Position numbers and translations under genes: made by a program
Notes under the pieces: generated by a model
Databases searched by the model: none
The model's input: the letters and a program-made list of their open reading frames with translations, nothing else
What the model was told of the DNA's origin: nothing
Shown: piece by piece, positions 54,272-62,231 of the stretch
Position numbering within the stretch: the stretch's first letter is position 1
Layout of the letters: each line of letters begins with the position of its first letter
Assembly: GCF_000008185.1 (NCBI RefSeq)
Contig: NC_002967.9
Span: 2,480,001 to 2,544,000, forward strand
Source of the DNA: Treponema denticola ATCC 35405
GTDB taxonomy: Bacteria > Spirochaetota > Spirochaetia > Treponematales > Treponemataceae
Length of the DNA: 64,000 nucleotides
Direction of reading: 5' to 3'

Positions 54272-54297
54272 TATAGTTAGCTAATACTAACTTTATA
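54272..54297. promoter_or_regulatory. dyad operator candidate before ABC genes
   Basis: TATAGTTAG and CTAACTTTATA flank CTAATA, a near-palindrome 25 bases before the first ABC start codon. It may be the AraC target. Confidence 0.4.
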
Positions 54298-54321
54298 AAA
54301 CGAAAGTGGAGATAAACAATT

Positions 54322-56055
54322 ATGATGCTTAACAGAAGAGTTATCGAATTGACAAAAGGTATTAAATGCAGCATTTTGTTTAAAGCCCTATTGGGTGTTG
54401 CCGTATCGGGAACTTATGTAGCTCAAGCTGTCTTGTTGGGGAAAATAGTGGGACAACTTTATTCCAAAGAAGAATTATCCGTGGTAATACAAAGTATCTT
54501 ATACATATCGGCAATCATAGCATCCCGCCTTATTTTAATATATTACAATTCAGTTTACGGCAAAAAAATTATCGGCAAGGTAAAAAACATTTTAAGGCGC
54601 CGCATTTACGATAAACTGTTAAAACTGGGACCTGCATTTTTAGATGATGAAAGAACAGGTAAATTAGGTTCAACAATGGTAAGCGGAGTAGACTATTTAG
54701 AAGGGTATTTAACGCTATACATTCCGCAAATACTTGTGTGTGTAATTGCATGCGGTGCAATGCTCATTTATGTTTTTTCGCTGCATTATGTTTTAGGCAT
54801 AATATCGACTGCAGCCTTAATCGCCGTATTGATTTCTCCCGTTGCTTTCGGGAAGATACTATCGGAATCTTCCAATGCACATTGGACGGCTTATAGAAAT
54901 TTAACTGCAGAAATTTTAGACGGCATTCAAGGAATTACAACGGCAAAGACGTATAATGCACAAGAAAGGCTCGGAAAATTATTAAAAGAAAAAATGAGAA
55001 CACTTTTTTCTGAAACTATGCGCAACTTAAAAGTAAACCTAGCCGAAATAGGTATTTCCAATTTTGCTTCCGGTATCGGTACAAGTTTTACCCTTGCCGT
55101 AGCAGCACTATTAACTTCTGTGCATATAATTCCCGCATCCTCATTACTTATTTTGCTTTTTATGACCAACGAAGTTTTTAGACCTGCAAACGAATTGGCG
55201 GCATACTTTCATCAAGGTTTTATGGGCATAACCTCTATGGGCGGAATTTTTGCCTTACTTGATGAAGAAGAAAAAATAAAAGATGAGGGGACTAAAACCA
55301 TTGACATAAAATCGGCCGATGGTTTTGAAATAAAATATAAAAATATTGAATTCGCTTACAACCGAAAAAAGAATACGGTTTTTAAGAATTTAAATTTCAC
55401 TGTTGCAAAAAATGAAAAACTTGCAGTTGCAGGAGAATCGGGAAGCGGAAAAACTACCATTGTAAATTTATTGTTAAGGTTTTATGAGCCTACAAGCGGG
55501 AGCATTTATATCAACGGTACCGATATAAAAGACTTGACATTAAAATCTTTGCGCAGTTTAATTACGGTAGTTTCGCAAGAAACCTATTTGTTTAACGGAA
55601 CAATAAAAGAAAATCTTTTACATGCAAATGAAGATGCAGATGAGGAGAAGCTTATAGATGCGTGTAAAGCAGCAAACATTCATTCCTTTATTCAAAGTTT
55701 ACCGGACGGCTACAATACAAAAGTCGGAGAAAGAGGACTTAACTTTTCGGGAGGGCAAAGACAAAGAATTGCAATTGCGAGAGCCGTTTTAAAAAACTCA
55801 CCGATTGTAGTTCTTGATGAAGCTACTTCCAGCGTGGATACCGAAAATGAAAATGAAATTAAACAAAGTCTTAATCACTTGTTAAGAAACAGAACAAGTA
55901 TTACGATTGCGCACCGTTTAAACACAATAGAAAACAGTGATAGGATTCTGGTTTTGCTCAGAGGAGAAATCGTAGAAGAAGGCTCTCACAAAGAACTTAT
56001 TTTAAAAGACGGATACTACAAAAAGCTTGTAGAAGCGCAACAAGGAGAAAACTAA
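54322..56055 (+). CDS. ABC exporter subunit 1 (fused permease and ATPase)
   Basis: 577 residues. Membrane domain (about 15-310) with six helices, then the ATPase: Walker A GESGSGKTT (about 370-380), Q-loop VVSQETYLF, signature LNFSGGQRQRIAIARA and Walker B IVVLDEATS, H-loop IAHRL. It pairs with the next gene, one base downstream, to form a heterodimeric exporter. AraC control and this arrangement recall YbtP/YbtQ-like loci; the substrate is unknown. Confidence 0.92.
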   Translation: MMLNRRVIELTKGIKCSILFKALLGVAVSGTYVAQAVLLGKIVGQLYSKEELSVVIQSILYISAIIASRLILIYYNSVYGKKIIGKVKNILRRRIYDKLLKLGPAFLDDERTGKLGSTMVSGVDYLEGYLTLYIPQILVCVIACGAMLIYVFSLHYVLGIISTAALIAVLISPVAFGKILSESSNAHWTAYRNLTAEILDGIQGITTAKTYNAQERLGKLLKEKMRTLFSETMRNLKVNLAEIGISNFASGIGTSFTLAVAALLTSVHIIPASSLLILLFMTNEVFRPANELAAYFHQGFMGITSMGGIFALLDEEEKIKDEGTKTIDIKSADGFEIKYKNIEFAYNRKKNTVFKNLNFTVAKNEKLAVAGESGSGKTTIVNLLLRFYEPTSGSIYINGTDIKDLTLKSLRSLITVVSQETYLFNGTIKENLLHANEDADEEKLIDACKAANIHSFIQSLPDGYNTKVGERGLNFSGGQRQRIAIARAVLKNSPIVVLDEATSSVDTENENEIKQSLNHLLRNRTSITIAHRLNTIENSDRILVLLRGEIVEEGSHKELILKDGYYKKLVEAQQGEN

Positions 56056-56056
56056 T

Positions 56057-57724
56057 ATGTTTAAAGAAAAATATAAACCGCTTATTAAAATGTCTAAATA
56101 CATAAGCTTTTATAAAAAAGAATTTATCATTTCGATTATTTACGGAATATTTAACAGTGTTTTTGCTTTGCTCACCGTTTTAACGGGTGCATATATAGCT
56201 TCAGCGGCTCTGTTTAAAATGAGCACAGGAAAAATACTTTATCTTTTTATACCGCTGATTATTTTTATTATCGGCAAAGGACTTTTTGCTTTTTTGGAAA
56301 TGTACGAATGTCATTTGGTTTCATACGGTGTAATCGAAAAAATAAGAAACCTTTTATATGATTCGATTTCCAAAACAGCACCGCAATCCACAGGCAAAAA
56401 AAGAAGCGGAAGTATTACCTCCGTGTTTGTCGAAGATGTTGAAGCCACTGAAGTTTTTTATGCTCATACCGCAGGATCTTACATAATTGCAGTTGTCTGC
56501 ACTGTTCTTTATCTTACTGCATTAAGTTTTCTTTCATTTAAAATAAGTGCAGCCGTTTTTGCCGCCTGTATTCTTGTCGCAGCCGTTCCGTATTTTTTTA
56601 ATCCTATTACAAAAAAAATCGGAGAAGAGATACGCGACGGTTTGGCTGAGGTAAATGCCGAAGCTGTAGATACGGTTCAAGGTTTACGTGAGATTTTAAT
56701 TTTCGGCAAAGAAAAAAAATACATTGAAAAAGTTACTGCCGATACCTTACGCTTAAATAAAAAAGAAATACGGGATGGGAGATTTAAGGGCTTACACAGT
56801 TTAGTAATAAACTTAATTACCTCCGCAGTTTTAATTTCAACAATATTACTCGCTCATTCGGAAGTAATTGCAGGCTCGTTAAAACCTGAAATGGTTTCGG
56901 TTGTTATAATATTTTCTCTTTTTGCCTTTGTGCCTATAATGAGCGTTTCGGTTACGGCAGGAGCTATGAATATTTCAAATGGAGCGGCAAAAAGAATTTT
57001 GGATATATTAGAAGAAGAACCGGCCGTTAAAGACAGGGTTCCATATATTCCGCAAAACAAATCTTCAGTTAAGGGAAACATAGAATTTAAGGACGTAAAA
57101 TTTTCTTACGAAAAAGGTACCGAAGTTTTACACGGAGTTAATTTTACGGTTAAGGCCGGTGAAAGCATTGCCCTTACGGGTGAATCGGGAGCGGGAAAAT
57201 CTACAATAGCAAATTTACTTATGCGCTTTTACGAACCTGACAGCGGAGCAATTTATATTGACGGAAAAAACATAAAAGATATACACCAAAATTCCCTGAG
57301 GGATATAATCGCCTATGTACCGCAGGATGTTTATCTCTTTAACAAAACCATAAAAGAAAACATTTCCCTTGCCTGTCCCGATGCAAGCGATGAAGAAATT
57401 AAACAAGCTGCTAAGGTTGCGATGGCTGATGGCTTTATTAAAAGGTTGGAACAAGGCTACGATACCAATGTCGGTGAGCGGGGTGTTCAGCTCTCAGGCG
57501 GAGAAAAACAAAGAATTGCTATAGCGCGCGCCGTCTTAAAAAATTCTCCCATATTGCTGATGGACGAAGCCGTTTCCAATTTGGATAGTGAAAGCGAAGC
57601 ACTCTTCCGGCAAGCCCTAAATAATATCCGCAAAAATAAAACCATAATAACGATTGCACATCGTCCTTCTACAATAAAAGAGGCAGACAGGGTTGTAAAA
57701 ATCGAAAACGGAAAAATAGTTTAA
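56057..57724 (+). CDS. ABC exporter subunit 2 (fused permease and ATPase)
   Basis: 555 residues. Same layout as its partner: membrane domain to about residue 310, Walker A GESGAGKSTIANLL, Q-loop VPQDVYLF, signature VQLSGGEKQRIAIARA, Walker B LLMDEAVSNLD and H-loop IAHRP. The Walker B ends in Glu-Ala as usual. The MVSDLD-like tail is normal. Co-transcribed with subunit 1 and with the AraC gene upstream. Confidence 0.92.
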   Translation: MFKEKYKPLIKMSKYISFYKKEFIISIIYGIFNSVFALLTVLTGAYIASAALFKMSTGKILYLFIPLIIFIIGKGLFAFLEMYECHLVSYGVIEKIRNLLYDSISKTAPQSTGKKRSGSITSVFVEDVEATEVFYAHTAGSYIIAVVCTVLYLTALSFLSFKISAAVFAACILVAAVPYFFNPITKKIGEEIRDGLAEVNAEAVDTVQGLREILIFGKEKKYIEKVTADTLRLNKKEIRDGRFKGLHSLVINLITSAVLISTILLAHSEVIAGSLKPEMVSVVIIFSLFAFVPIMSVSVTAGAMNISNGAAKRILDILEEEPAVKDRVPYIPQNKSSVKGNIEFKDVKFSYEKGTEVLHGVNFTVKAGESIALTGESGAGKSTIANLLMRFYEPDSGAIYIDGKNIKDIHQNSLRDIIAYVPQDVYLFNKTIKENISLACPDASDEEIKQAAKVAMADGFIKRLEQGYDTNVGERGVQLSGGEKQRIAIARAVLKNSPILLMDEAVSNLDSESEALFRQALNNIRKNKTIITIAHRPSTIKEADRVVKIENGKIV

Positions 57725-57734
57725 AATTTCAGCC

Positions 57735-57763
57735 TTGAATTTTATTCGGTTTATGTGTATAAT
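57735..57763 (+). promoter_or_regulatory. aldehyde dehydrogenase promoter
   Basis: TTGAAT at 57735-57740, 17-bp spacer and TATAAT at 57758-57763, with TG upstream of the -10. The gene has a normal leader with GGAG. Confidence 0.75.
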
Positions 57764-57792
57764 GCTTCGACAAAACATTGCCGGAGCACATA

Positions 57793-59166
57793 ATGAATCA
57801 GGATATAGAAACAATCGTAAAAAATTGCAGGATTTTTTTTGAAACAAATAAAACAAAAAGCTATGAGTTTAGGATTTCTCAATTATTAAAATTACAGGAA
57901 GTTTTAAACCAAAACAAAAAAGAACTTTTAAATGCCCTTTATTCCGACTTACACAAAACCGAAATGGAAGGCTTCTTTTCGGAATTTGCTATCGTACGCG
58001 GAGAACTTAAATTTGCAATCAAGCACTTAAAAAAATGGATTAAACCTAAAAGGGTTCCGACCTCGATTGCTCATTTTAAAAGCTCAAGCAAAATAATGTA
58101 TGAGCCCTTCGGCACCGTGCTCATCATGTCGCCATGGAATTATCCTTTAAATTTAACCCTTGCTCCCTTGGTAGGCGCCATTGCTGCAGGAAATTGTGCC
58201 GTTGTAAAGCCCTCAAATTATTCGCCTGCAACATCGGAGGTTATAAAAAAAATAATCTCCGAAAACTTTCCGCCGGAATATATATCGGTAATTACCGGAG
58301 GCCGGGAAGAAAACTCGAAACTTTTGGAGCAGCGCTTTGACTACATCTTTTTTACGGGCGGAACAACTGTCGGCAAGCTCGTAATGGAAGCGGCGGCTAA
58401 ATATGTAACCCCCGTAACCTTGGAGCTCGGCGGAAAATCTCCCTGCGTAGTTGAAAAATCTGCAAACTTAAAAGTTGCAGCCCGCCGAATAGCTTTCGGA
58501 AAATACCTTAACGCCGGACAAACCTGCGTAGCTCCCGATTATATTTTAATTCAAGATGAGGTAAAAGAAAAATTTATCGAAGAATTAAAAGAAGCTTTAA
58601 AAGAATTTTTCCCCACGGAAACCTATTTGGACATGCACCTTCCCCACATCGTAAACGAAAAACATTTTGACCGCCTCATGGGTTTAATTGAAGGAGAAAA
58701 AATAATCACGGGCGGCAAAGGAGAAAAAGGCAGAAAATTTATTGAGCCCACAGTTCTGGATAATATTACCTTTGATTCCAAAATAATGCAGGAGGAAATT
58801 TTCGGGCCAATTCTTCCCGTAATAAGTTTTAAGACAATAGAGGAAGCAATTAAACTGATTAAATCCCGCGAAAAGCCCCTAGCCTCTTATCTTTTTACAA
58901 CCGACTCAAATATAGAAAAGAAATTCTTAAATGAAGTTTCTTTCGGGGGCGGCTGTATCAACGATACGATAGTCCACTTGGCAAGCGATTACCTTCCCTT
59001 CGGAGGAGTCGGCTTTAGCGGCATAGGAAAATACCACGGAGACGAAAGCTTTAAAGTTTTCAGTAATGCAAAAAGCATCCTAAAAAAATCAAACCTCATC
59101 GACATTAAACTCCGCTATCATCCTTATTCAGAAAAAAAATTAAACATAATAAACAAGATGATGTAG
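57793..59166 (+). CDS. class 3 aldehyde dehydrogenase
   Basis: 457 residues from ATG 57793 (GGAG 7 bases upstream); an in-frame TTG at 57778 is not needed. NAD(P)-binding MSPWNYPLNLTLAPLVGAIA, catalytic Glu in TLELGGKSPC and catalytic Cys in NAGQTCVAPDY, then EEIFGPILPV. Members oxidise fatty or aromatic aldehydes. The carboxyl end is slightly hydrophobic. No pathway partner lies next to it; rsmG follows 17 bases later. Confidence 0.93.
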   Translation: MNQDIETIVKNCRIFFETNKTKSYEFRISQLLKLQEVLNQNKKELLNALYSDLHKTEMEGFFSEFAIVRGELKFAIKHLKKWIKPKRVPTSIAHFKSSSKIMYEPFGTVLIMSPWNYPLNLTLAPLVGAIAAGNCAVVKPSNYSPATSEVIKKIISENFPPEYISVITGGREENSKLLEQRFDYIFFTGGTTVGKLVMEAAAKYVTPVTLELGGKSPCVVEKSANLKVAARRIAFGKYLNAGQTCVAPDYILIQDEVKEKFIEELKEALKEFFPTETYLDMHLPHIVNEKHFDRLMGLIEGEKIITGGKGEKGRKFIEPTVLDNITFDSKIMQEEIFGPILPVISFKTIEEAIKLIKSREKPLASYLFTTDSNIEKKFLNEVSFGGGCINDTIVHLASDYLPFGGVGFSGIGKYHGDESFKVFSNAKSILKKSNLIDIKLRYHPYSEKKLNIINKMM

Positions 59167-59183
59167 GAAATGGACTTTAAGAA

Positions 59184-59948
59184 ATGGACACCGATAAACT
59201 TTTATCAAAGGACCTTTTATCAAATGGTATTCTACTAAAGGGCTTAAAAGAATTAGGCATAAACGAAAAGGCTCATAATAAGCTCTCTAAACTTTTAAAC
59301 ATTTATATGCGGGAACTTAAAATGTTTAACGCCTCATTTAATTTGGTAAAGGTCAAGGACGATGAAGAATTAATCGTCGCCCATATTTTAGATTCCCTTT
59401 CGGCTTGGCGTTTTTTTTATAACGAAACCAAAAATACCGAAAGCAAAACCTCACTCAACAATGCCGAAACCAAAAATACTAATGAAGCTCTTCTTACAAG
59501 TGAGCCTTTTTATATTGCCGATGCCGGAACCGGAGCGGGCTTTCCCGGAGTTCCCCTTGCAGCTCTTTTTATTTCTTTAGGCAATTTAGATGTAAAACTT
59601 TCTTTAATCGAAAGAATGCAAAAGCGATGCACATTTTTAGAAAACATCAAGGCTGTTCTCCAATTAAATAACACCGAGATTATCGAAAGCGAAGCCGAAA
59701 AAGCCCCTCAAAATAAATTTGACATTGTAACTTGCAGAGCCTTCCACACCTTGGATAAGCACATTCTACAAACTCTTTTAAATCTTGCAAAGCCTAAGGG
59801 TAAATTATTTTTATACAAGGCAGCAAAAGAAAAAATAAACGAAGAGACGGAGCTTATCAAAAAAGAAGGTTTAAACTATAAAACAGAAAAACTTGATGTT
59901 CCTTTTTTAAAAAAAGAAAGACACCTTCTTATAATCGAAAAGCCTTAA
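59184..59948 (+). CDS. rsmG: 16S rRNA (guanine-527-N7) methyltransferase
   Basis: 254 residues, longer than the usual 210-240. RsmG methylates G527 of 16S rRNA; its loss gives low-level streptomycin resistance. Core: FNLVKVKDDEELIVAHILDS, ADAGTGAGFPGVPLA (SAM site), LIERMQKRCTFLENI and CRAF. An insertion near residues 80-105 (ETKNTESKTSLNNAETKNTN) contains a direct repeat and separates the first helices from the SAM site. It converges with the phosphodiesterase gene, overlapping by four bases. Confidence 0.93.
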   Translation: MDTDKLLSKDLLSNGILLKGLKELGINEKAHNKLSKLLNIYMRELKMFNASFNLVKVKDDEELIVAHILDSLSAWRFFYNETKNTESKTSLNNAETKNTNEALLTSEPFYIADAGTGAGFPGVPLAALFISLGNLDVKLSLIERMQKRCTFLENIKAVLQLNNTEIIESEAEKAPQNKFDIVTCRAFHTLDKHILQTLLNLAKPKGKLFLYKAAKEKINEETELIKKEGLNYKTEKLDVPFLKKERHLLIIEKP

Positions 59949-60622
59949 TCCAAGGTTTTTAATTCTACCGAAACCTTAAAGCCCTTTTCGTTTTTTGTAA
60001 TCTCGGCAAGAGCATAGCGGCCTTCCATCAGGGCACCGGGATTTACCAAAACGGTTTCTCCGATTTTATCGACTGCAAAGGACTCGTGAATATGCCCCGA
60101 CACAACCAAAAGAGGCTTATGCTTTTCGATAAAGGCAGTGATACCCTTTGAGCCCACATGCACCATGGGAGCCACCTTATCGACCTTGGCCCCATGCGGA
60201 GGATTATGACAAACCAAAACCAAGTTACCGGCTGCGGTAATATTTGCTTTTTCAAAGGCATCGGTTAAATCTTTTACAAGCTCTTCATCGGTTCTTTCGT
60301 AAGGTGTAGTGCCTGTAAATTTACTTCCGCCCCCGGAACCCGCAAAGATAAGCCCTTCAAAATTTTTTACCTCGCCCGTAATTGAAACACTGGCATCTTT
60401 TAATTTTTTTTCAAACTCAGGTTCATCGCAATTCCCCAACACGGCAAAAATATTTTTATGAATCTTTAAAAGCTCGTTTAAAAAAGGAGCCCCCGTTTCA
60501 ATCTTTTTAAAAGCAGCAAAGTCCCCTCCAAAAATAAGGGCATCAACCCCATCGGCAACAGGTTTTATTTTTTTTAGTTTTTCAAGATCCCCATGCCCGT
60601 CCGAAATAATCAATAACTTCAT
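59945..60622 (-). CDS. YfcE/MJ0936-type metallophosphoesterase
   Basis: 225 residues. Calcineurin-like fold with ISDGHGD, FGGDF, VLGNCDEPEF, VCHNPPHG and VSGHIHESF, the full set of metal-binding Asp, Asn and His residues. Such enzymes cleave phosphodiesters, often cyclic nucleotides in vitro. Strong AGGAGGG upstream of the ATG, preceded by hairpin element copy 9. The substrate in the cell is not known. Confidence 0.9.
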   Translation of the reverse strand: MKLLIISDGHGDLEKLKKIKPVADGVDALIFGGDFAAFKKIETGAPFLNELLKIHKNIFAVLGNCDEPEFEKKLKDASVSITGEVKNFEGLIFAGSGGGSKFTGTTPYERTDEELVKDLTDAFEKANITAAGNLVLVCHNPPHGAKVDKVAPMVHVGSKGITAFIEKHKPLLVVSGHIHESFAVDKIGETVLVNPGALMEGRYALAEITKNEKGFKVSVELKTLD

Positions 60623-60649
60623 AAGTATTAAACCCTCCTAAATCTGTTT

Positions 60650-60732
60650 GCGATGTTTTTCATAAGTCTTTAAGACTTATGAAAAACTCGACGGTCTAGC
60701 CTAAAAATCGAATTAGATTTTTAGGCTAGACC
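60650..60732 (+). repeat. modular hairpin element, copy 9 (leader of YfcE-type gene)
   Basis: GCGATGTTT opens TTTTCATAAGTC/GACTTATGAAAA. AAACTCGACGG opens GGTCTAGCCTAAAAATC/GATTTTTAGGCTAGACC. It lies 28 bases upstream of the minus-strand start codon, in the usual orientation. Confidence 0.87.
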
Positions 60733-60771
60733 AATTATACATTATTTTGGGGAAATGGTATATGGGAAGGA

Positions 60772-60868
60772 AAGGACGGTTTAGGATGCTATCCAGCTGA
60801 CGCGGCACCTTATAAGATCCATACCGTTTTTTAGTCAAAAAATTTTCGAGCCGCTAAAGCGGCTAACA
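60772..60868 (-). pseudogene. fragment related to SUMF1 variable-protein 3' region
   Basis: On the minus strand GGATCTTATAAGGTGCC then GCGTCAGCT resembles the GATCCTCAGGGTGCC then GCGTCAGGCTC that encodes DPQGAASGS in the neighbouring SUMF1 gene. Stops interrupt it. The imperfect inverted repeat ACGGTTTAGGAT/ATCCATACCGT followed by T's could act as a terminator. A small stem AGCCGCT/AGCGGCT lies at 60850. Confidence 0.35.
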
Positions 60869-60944
60869 CAGTGCAGGTCAATCTTATTTTCAAAAATTTA
60901 CTGCACCACACCACACATTTTGCCTGTTCGGTTTCACCGTTTTA

Positions 60945-61038
60945 CCGCCATGGACGGCGGTGGTTCCATTCTTGCGATGTTTTGCCGTGAGGCAAAACTC
61001 GAAACTCAAAATCGGACACAGATGTCCGATTTTGAGTA
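60945..61038 (+). repeat. CCGCC palindrome plus modular hairpin element, copy 10
   Basis: CCGCCATGGACGGCGG at 60945-60960. GCGATGTTT at 60974 opens GTTTTGCC/GGCAAAAC, and AAACTCGAAAC opens ACTCAAAATCGGACA/TGTCCGATTTTGAGT to 61038. It begins 23 bases beyond the end of the SUMF1 gene. The 60623-61061 stretch holds no gene besides copies 9 and 10 and the fragment above. Confidence 0.82.
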
Positions 61039-61061
61039 CCTCTCCGGCAAAATATGTGAAC

Positions 61062-62231
61062 TCAAGGCCGGCAAGCCAAGCGGAAGCCAAGAAGGTTGCC
61101 CCTGTTGCCAGGGTTGCCGTTACCCCGGGTGCCCACAGTGCAGCCCTCCGCGTAGTTGTCCCAGCTGCCGCCGCGTAAAACACGGTTAGAGCCTGACGCG
61201 GCACCCTGAGGATCGGTAACAATACCGCCTTGCACATAAGAACCATCGTTTGATGCAGGGTCATTATTATGCCTATCAAAACACCATTCCCAGACATTCC
61301 CGCTCATATCGTGTAAGCCAAGTGCATTTTCTCTCTTTTTTCCTACCGGATGAGTTTTGTAGCCTGAATTACCGGAATACCACGCAACCTCTCCTGTTTC
61401 AGCCGTATCCCATTTATCTTTCGCTCCGCTTGCACTGTTCAGTTTGGTAAGCCATACATCGCCGTATTGTGCCGCATTTGTTGTATCGTTTCCCTGCCGG
61501 CGGGCAGCATATTCCCATTCAGCTTCGGTAGGAAGTCTAAAGCCTTTTTTACTCATATCGGCATAGGCTGCATCACAAACAGCTCCATCCGTTGCATCTT
61601 TTAATACGGTAGAATCGGTTTTGCTTTTGCGGTATACACATTCATCTTTACCCATCTTCATTTCCGTATACGCATTACACCATACTATGCAGTCCCGCCA
61701 GCTTATAGTCGTTACAGGATGATTTTTGTTTGCTGTAGGAAGCTTGCCTATGTTTGCATAATTAGGAAAACTACCTCCGCCGCCTGTGCCGTCCCAACCT
61801 TCAAGCCCTTTGTTTGCAAAGGTGTAGCCTTTACTTTCTGCCCATGTCCGTACCTCGTGCCATAACTCGTATGTTACCTCTGTTTTGCCTAGCTTGTAGG
61901 GGCTTAATTTTACCTTCCGGTCTTTAATAAATACGCCTTTCAACCAATCTTCATCTTCTGGTAAGGTTGAGGGGTCTACTTCATTGCCTGTAATGGTTAC
62001 CTCGGAAATTTCTACAAACTCGTATACGATTTCAGGGGGTGCGGGCGGCGTTGGCGGTGTTCCGCCTCCTCCTCCACCTGAGTTTCCTCCTCCTGAGCTG
62101 CTGCCTGACGGTTGGTTACAGCCGGTAAAAAGCAGCGCGGCTGCCAATATTGCGGCTATGATGAGTGCCGCGGCTCCCTTAATTGTGAAGGCTTTTGCCT
62201 TCTTGTTTTTGTTTGTTTTAAACTTTATCAT
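61062..62231 (-). CDS. SUMF1-fold lipoprotein with DGR-like variable C-terminus
   Basis: 389 residues. Signal with lipobox LLFTGC at about residue 37, Gly/Ser/Pro spacer, then a complete FGE-like C-type lectin fold: LGKTEVTYELWHEV, ISWRDCIVWCNAYTE, LPTEAEWEYAARR, MSGNVWEWCFDRH and VLRGGSWDNYAEG. The last 36 residues are dominated by Gly and Asn (TVGTRGNGNPGNRGNLLGFR). Codons there are mostly AAC, GGC, GAC, TAC and ACC, as expected if AAC codons of a template had been changed at A. T. denticola TvpA, a known DGR target, has this fold. Confidence 0.88.
   Translation of the reverse strand: MIKFKTNKNKKAKAFTIKGAAALIIAAILAAALLFTGCNQPSGSSSGGGNSGGGGGGTPPTPPAPPEIVYEFVEISEVTITGNEVDPSTLPEDEDWLKGVFIKDRKVKLSPYKLGKTEVTYELWHEVRTWAESKGYTFANKGLEGWDGTGGGGSFPNYANIGKLPTANKNHPVTTISWRDCIVWCNAYTEMKMGKDECVYRKSKTDSTVLKDATDGAVCDAAYADMSKKGFRLPTEAEWEYAARRQGNDTTNAAQYGDVWLTKLNSASGAKDKWDTAETGEVAWYSGNSGYKTHPVGKKRENALGLHDMSGNVWEWCFDRHNNDPASNDGSYVQGGIVTDPQGAASGSNRVLRGGSWDNYAEGCTVGTRGNGNPGNRGNLLGFRLACRP
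61070..61173 (-). other. candidate DGR variable region
   Basis: From GGCGGCAGCTGG (about 61173) to CGCTTGGCTTGCCGG (about 61070). At least nine positions fit AAC/AAT template codons altered only at A, while flanking codons stay constant. No reverse transcriptase or template repeat is in the window. Confidence 0.6.

Noticed and set aside
60890-61297. 135-codon minus-strand frame overlapping the SUMF1 end
   Set aside because: Alternative frame of the SUMF1 gene that runs into hairpin DNA; no family resemblance and no start signal.
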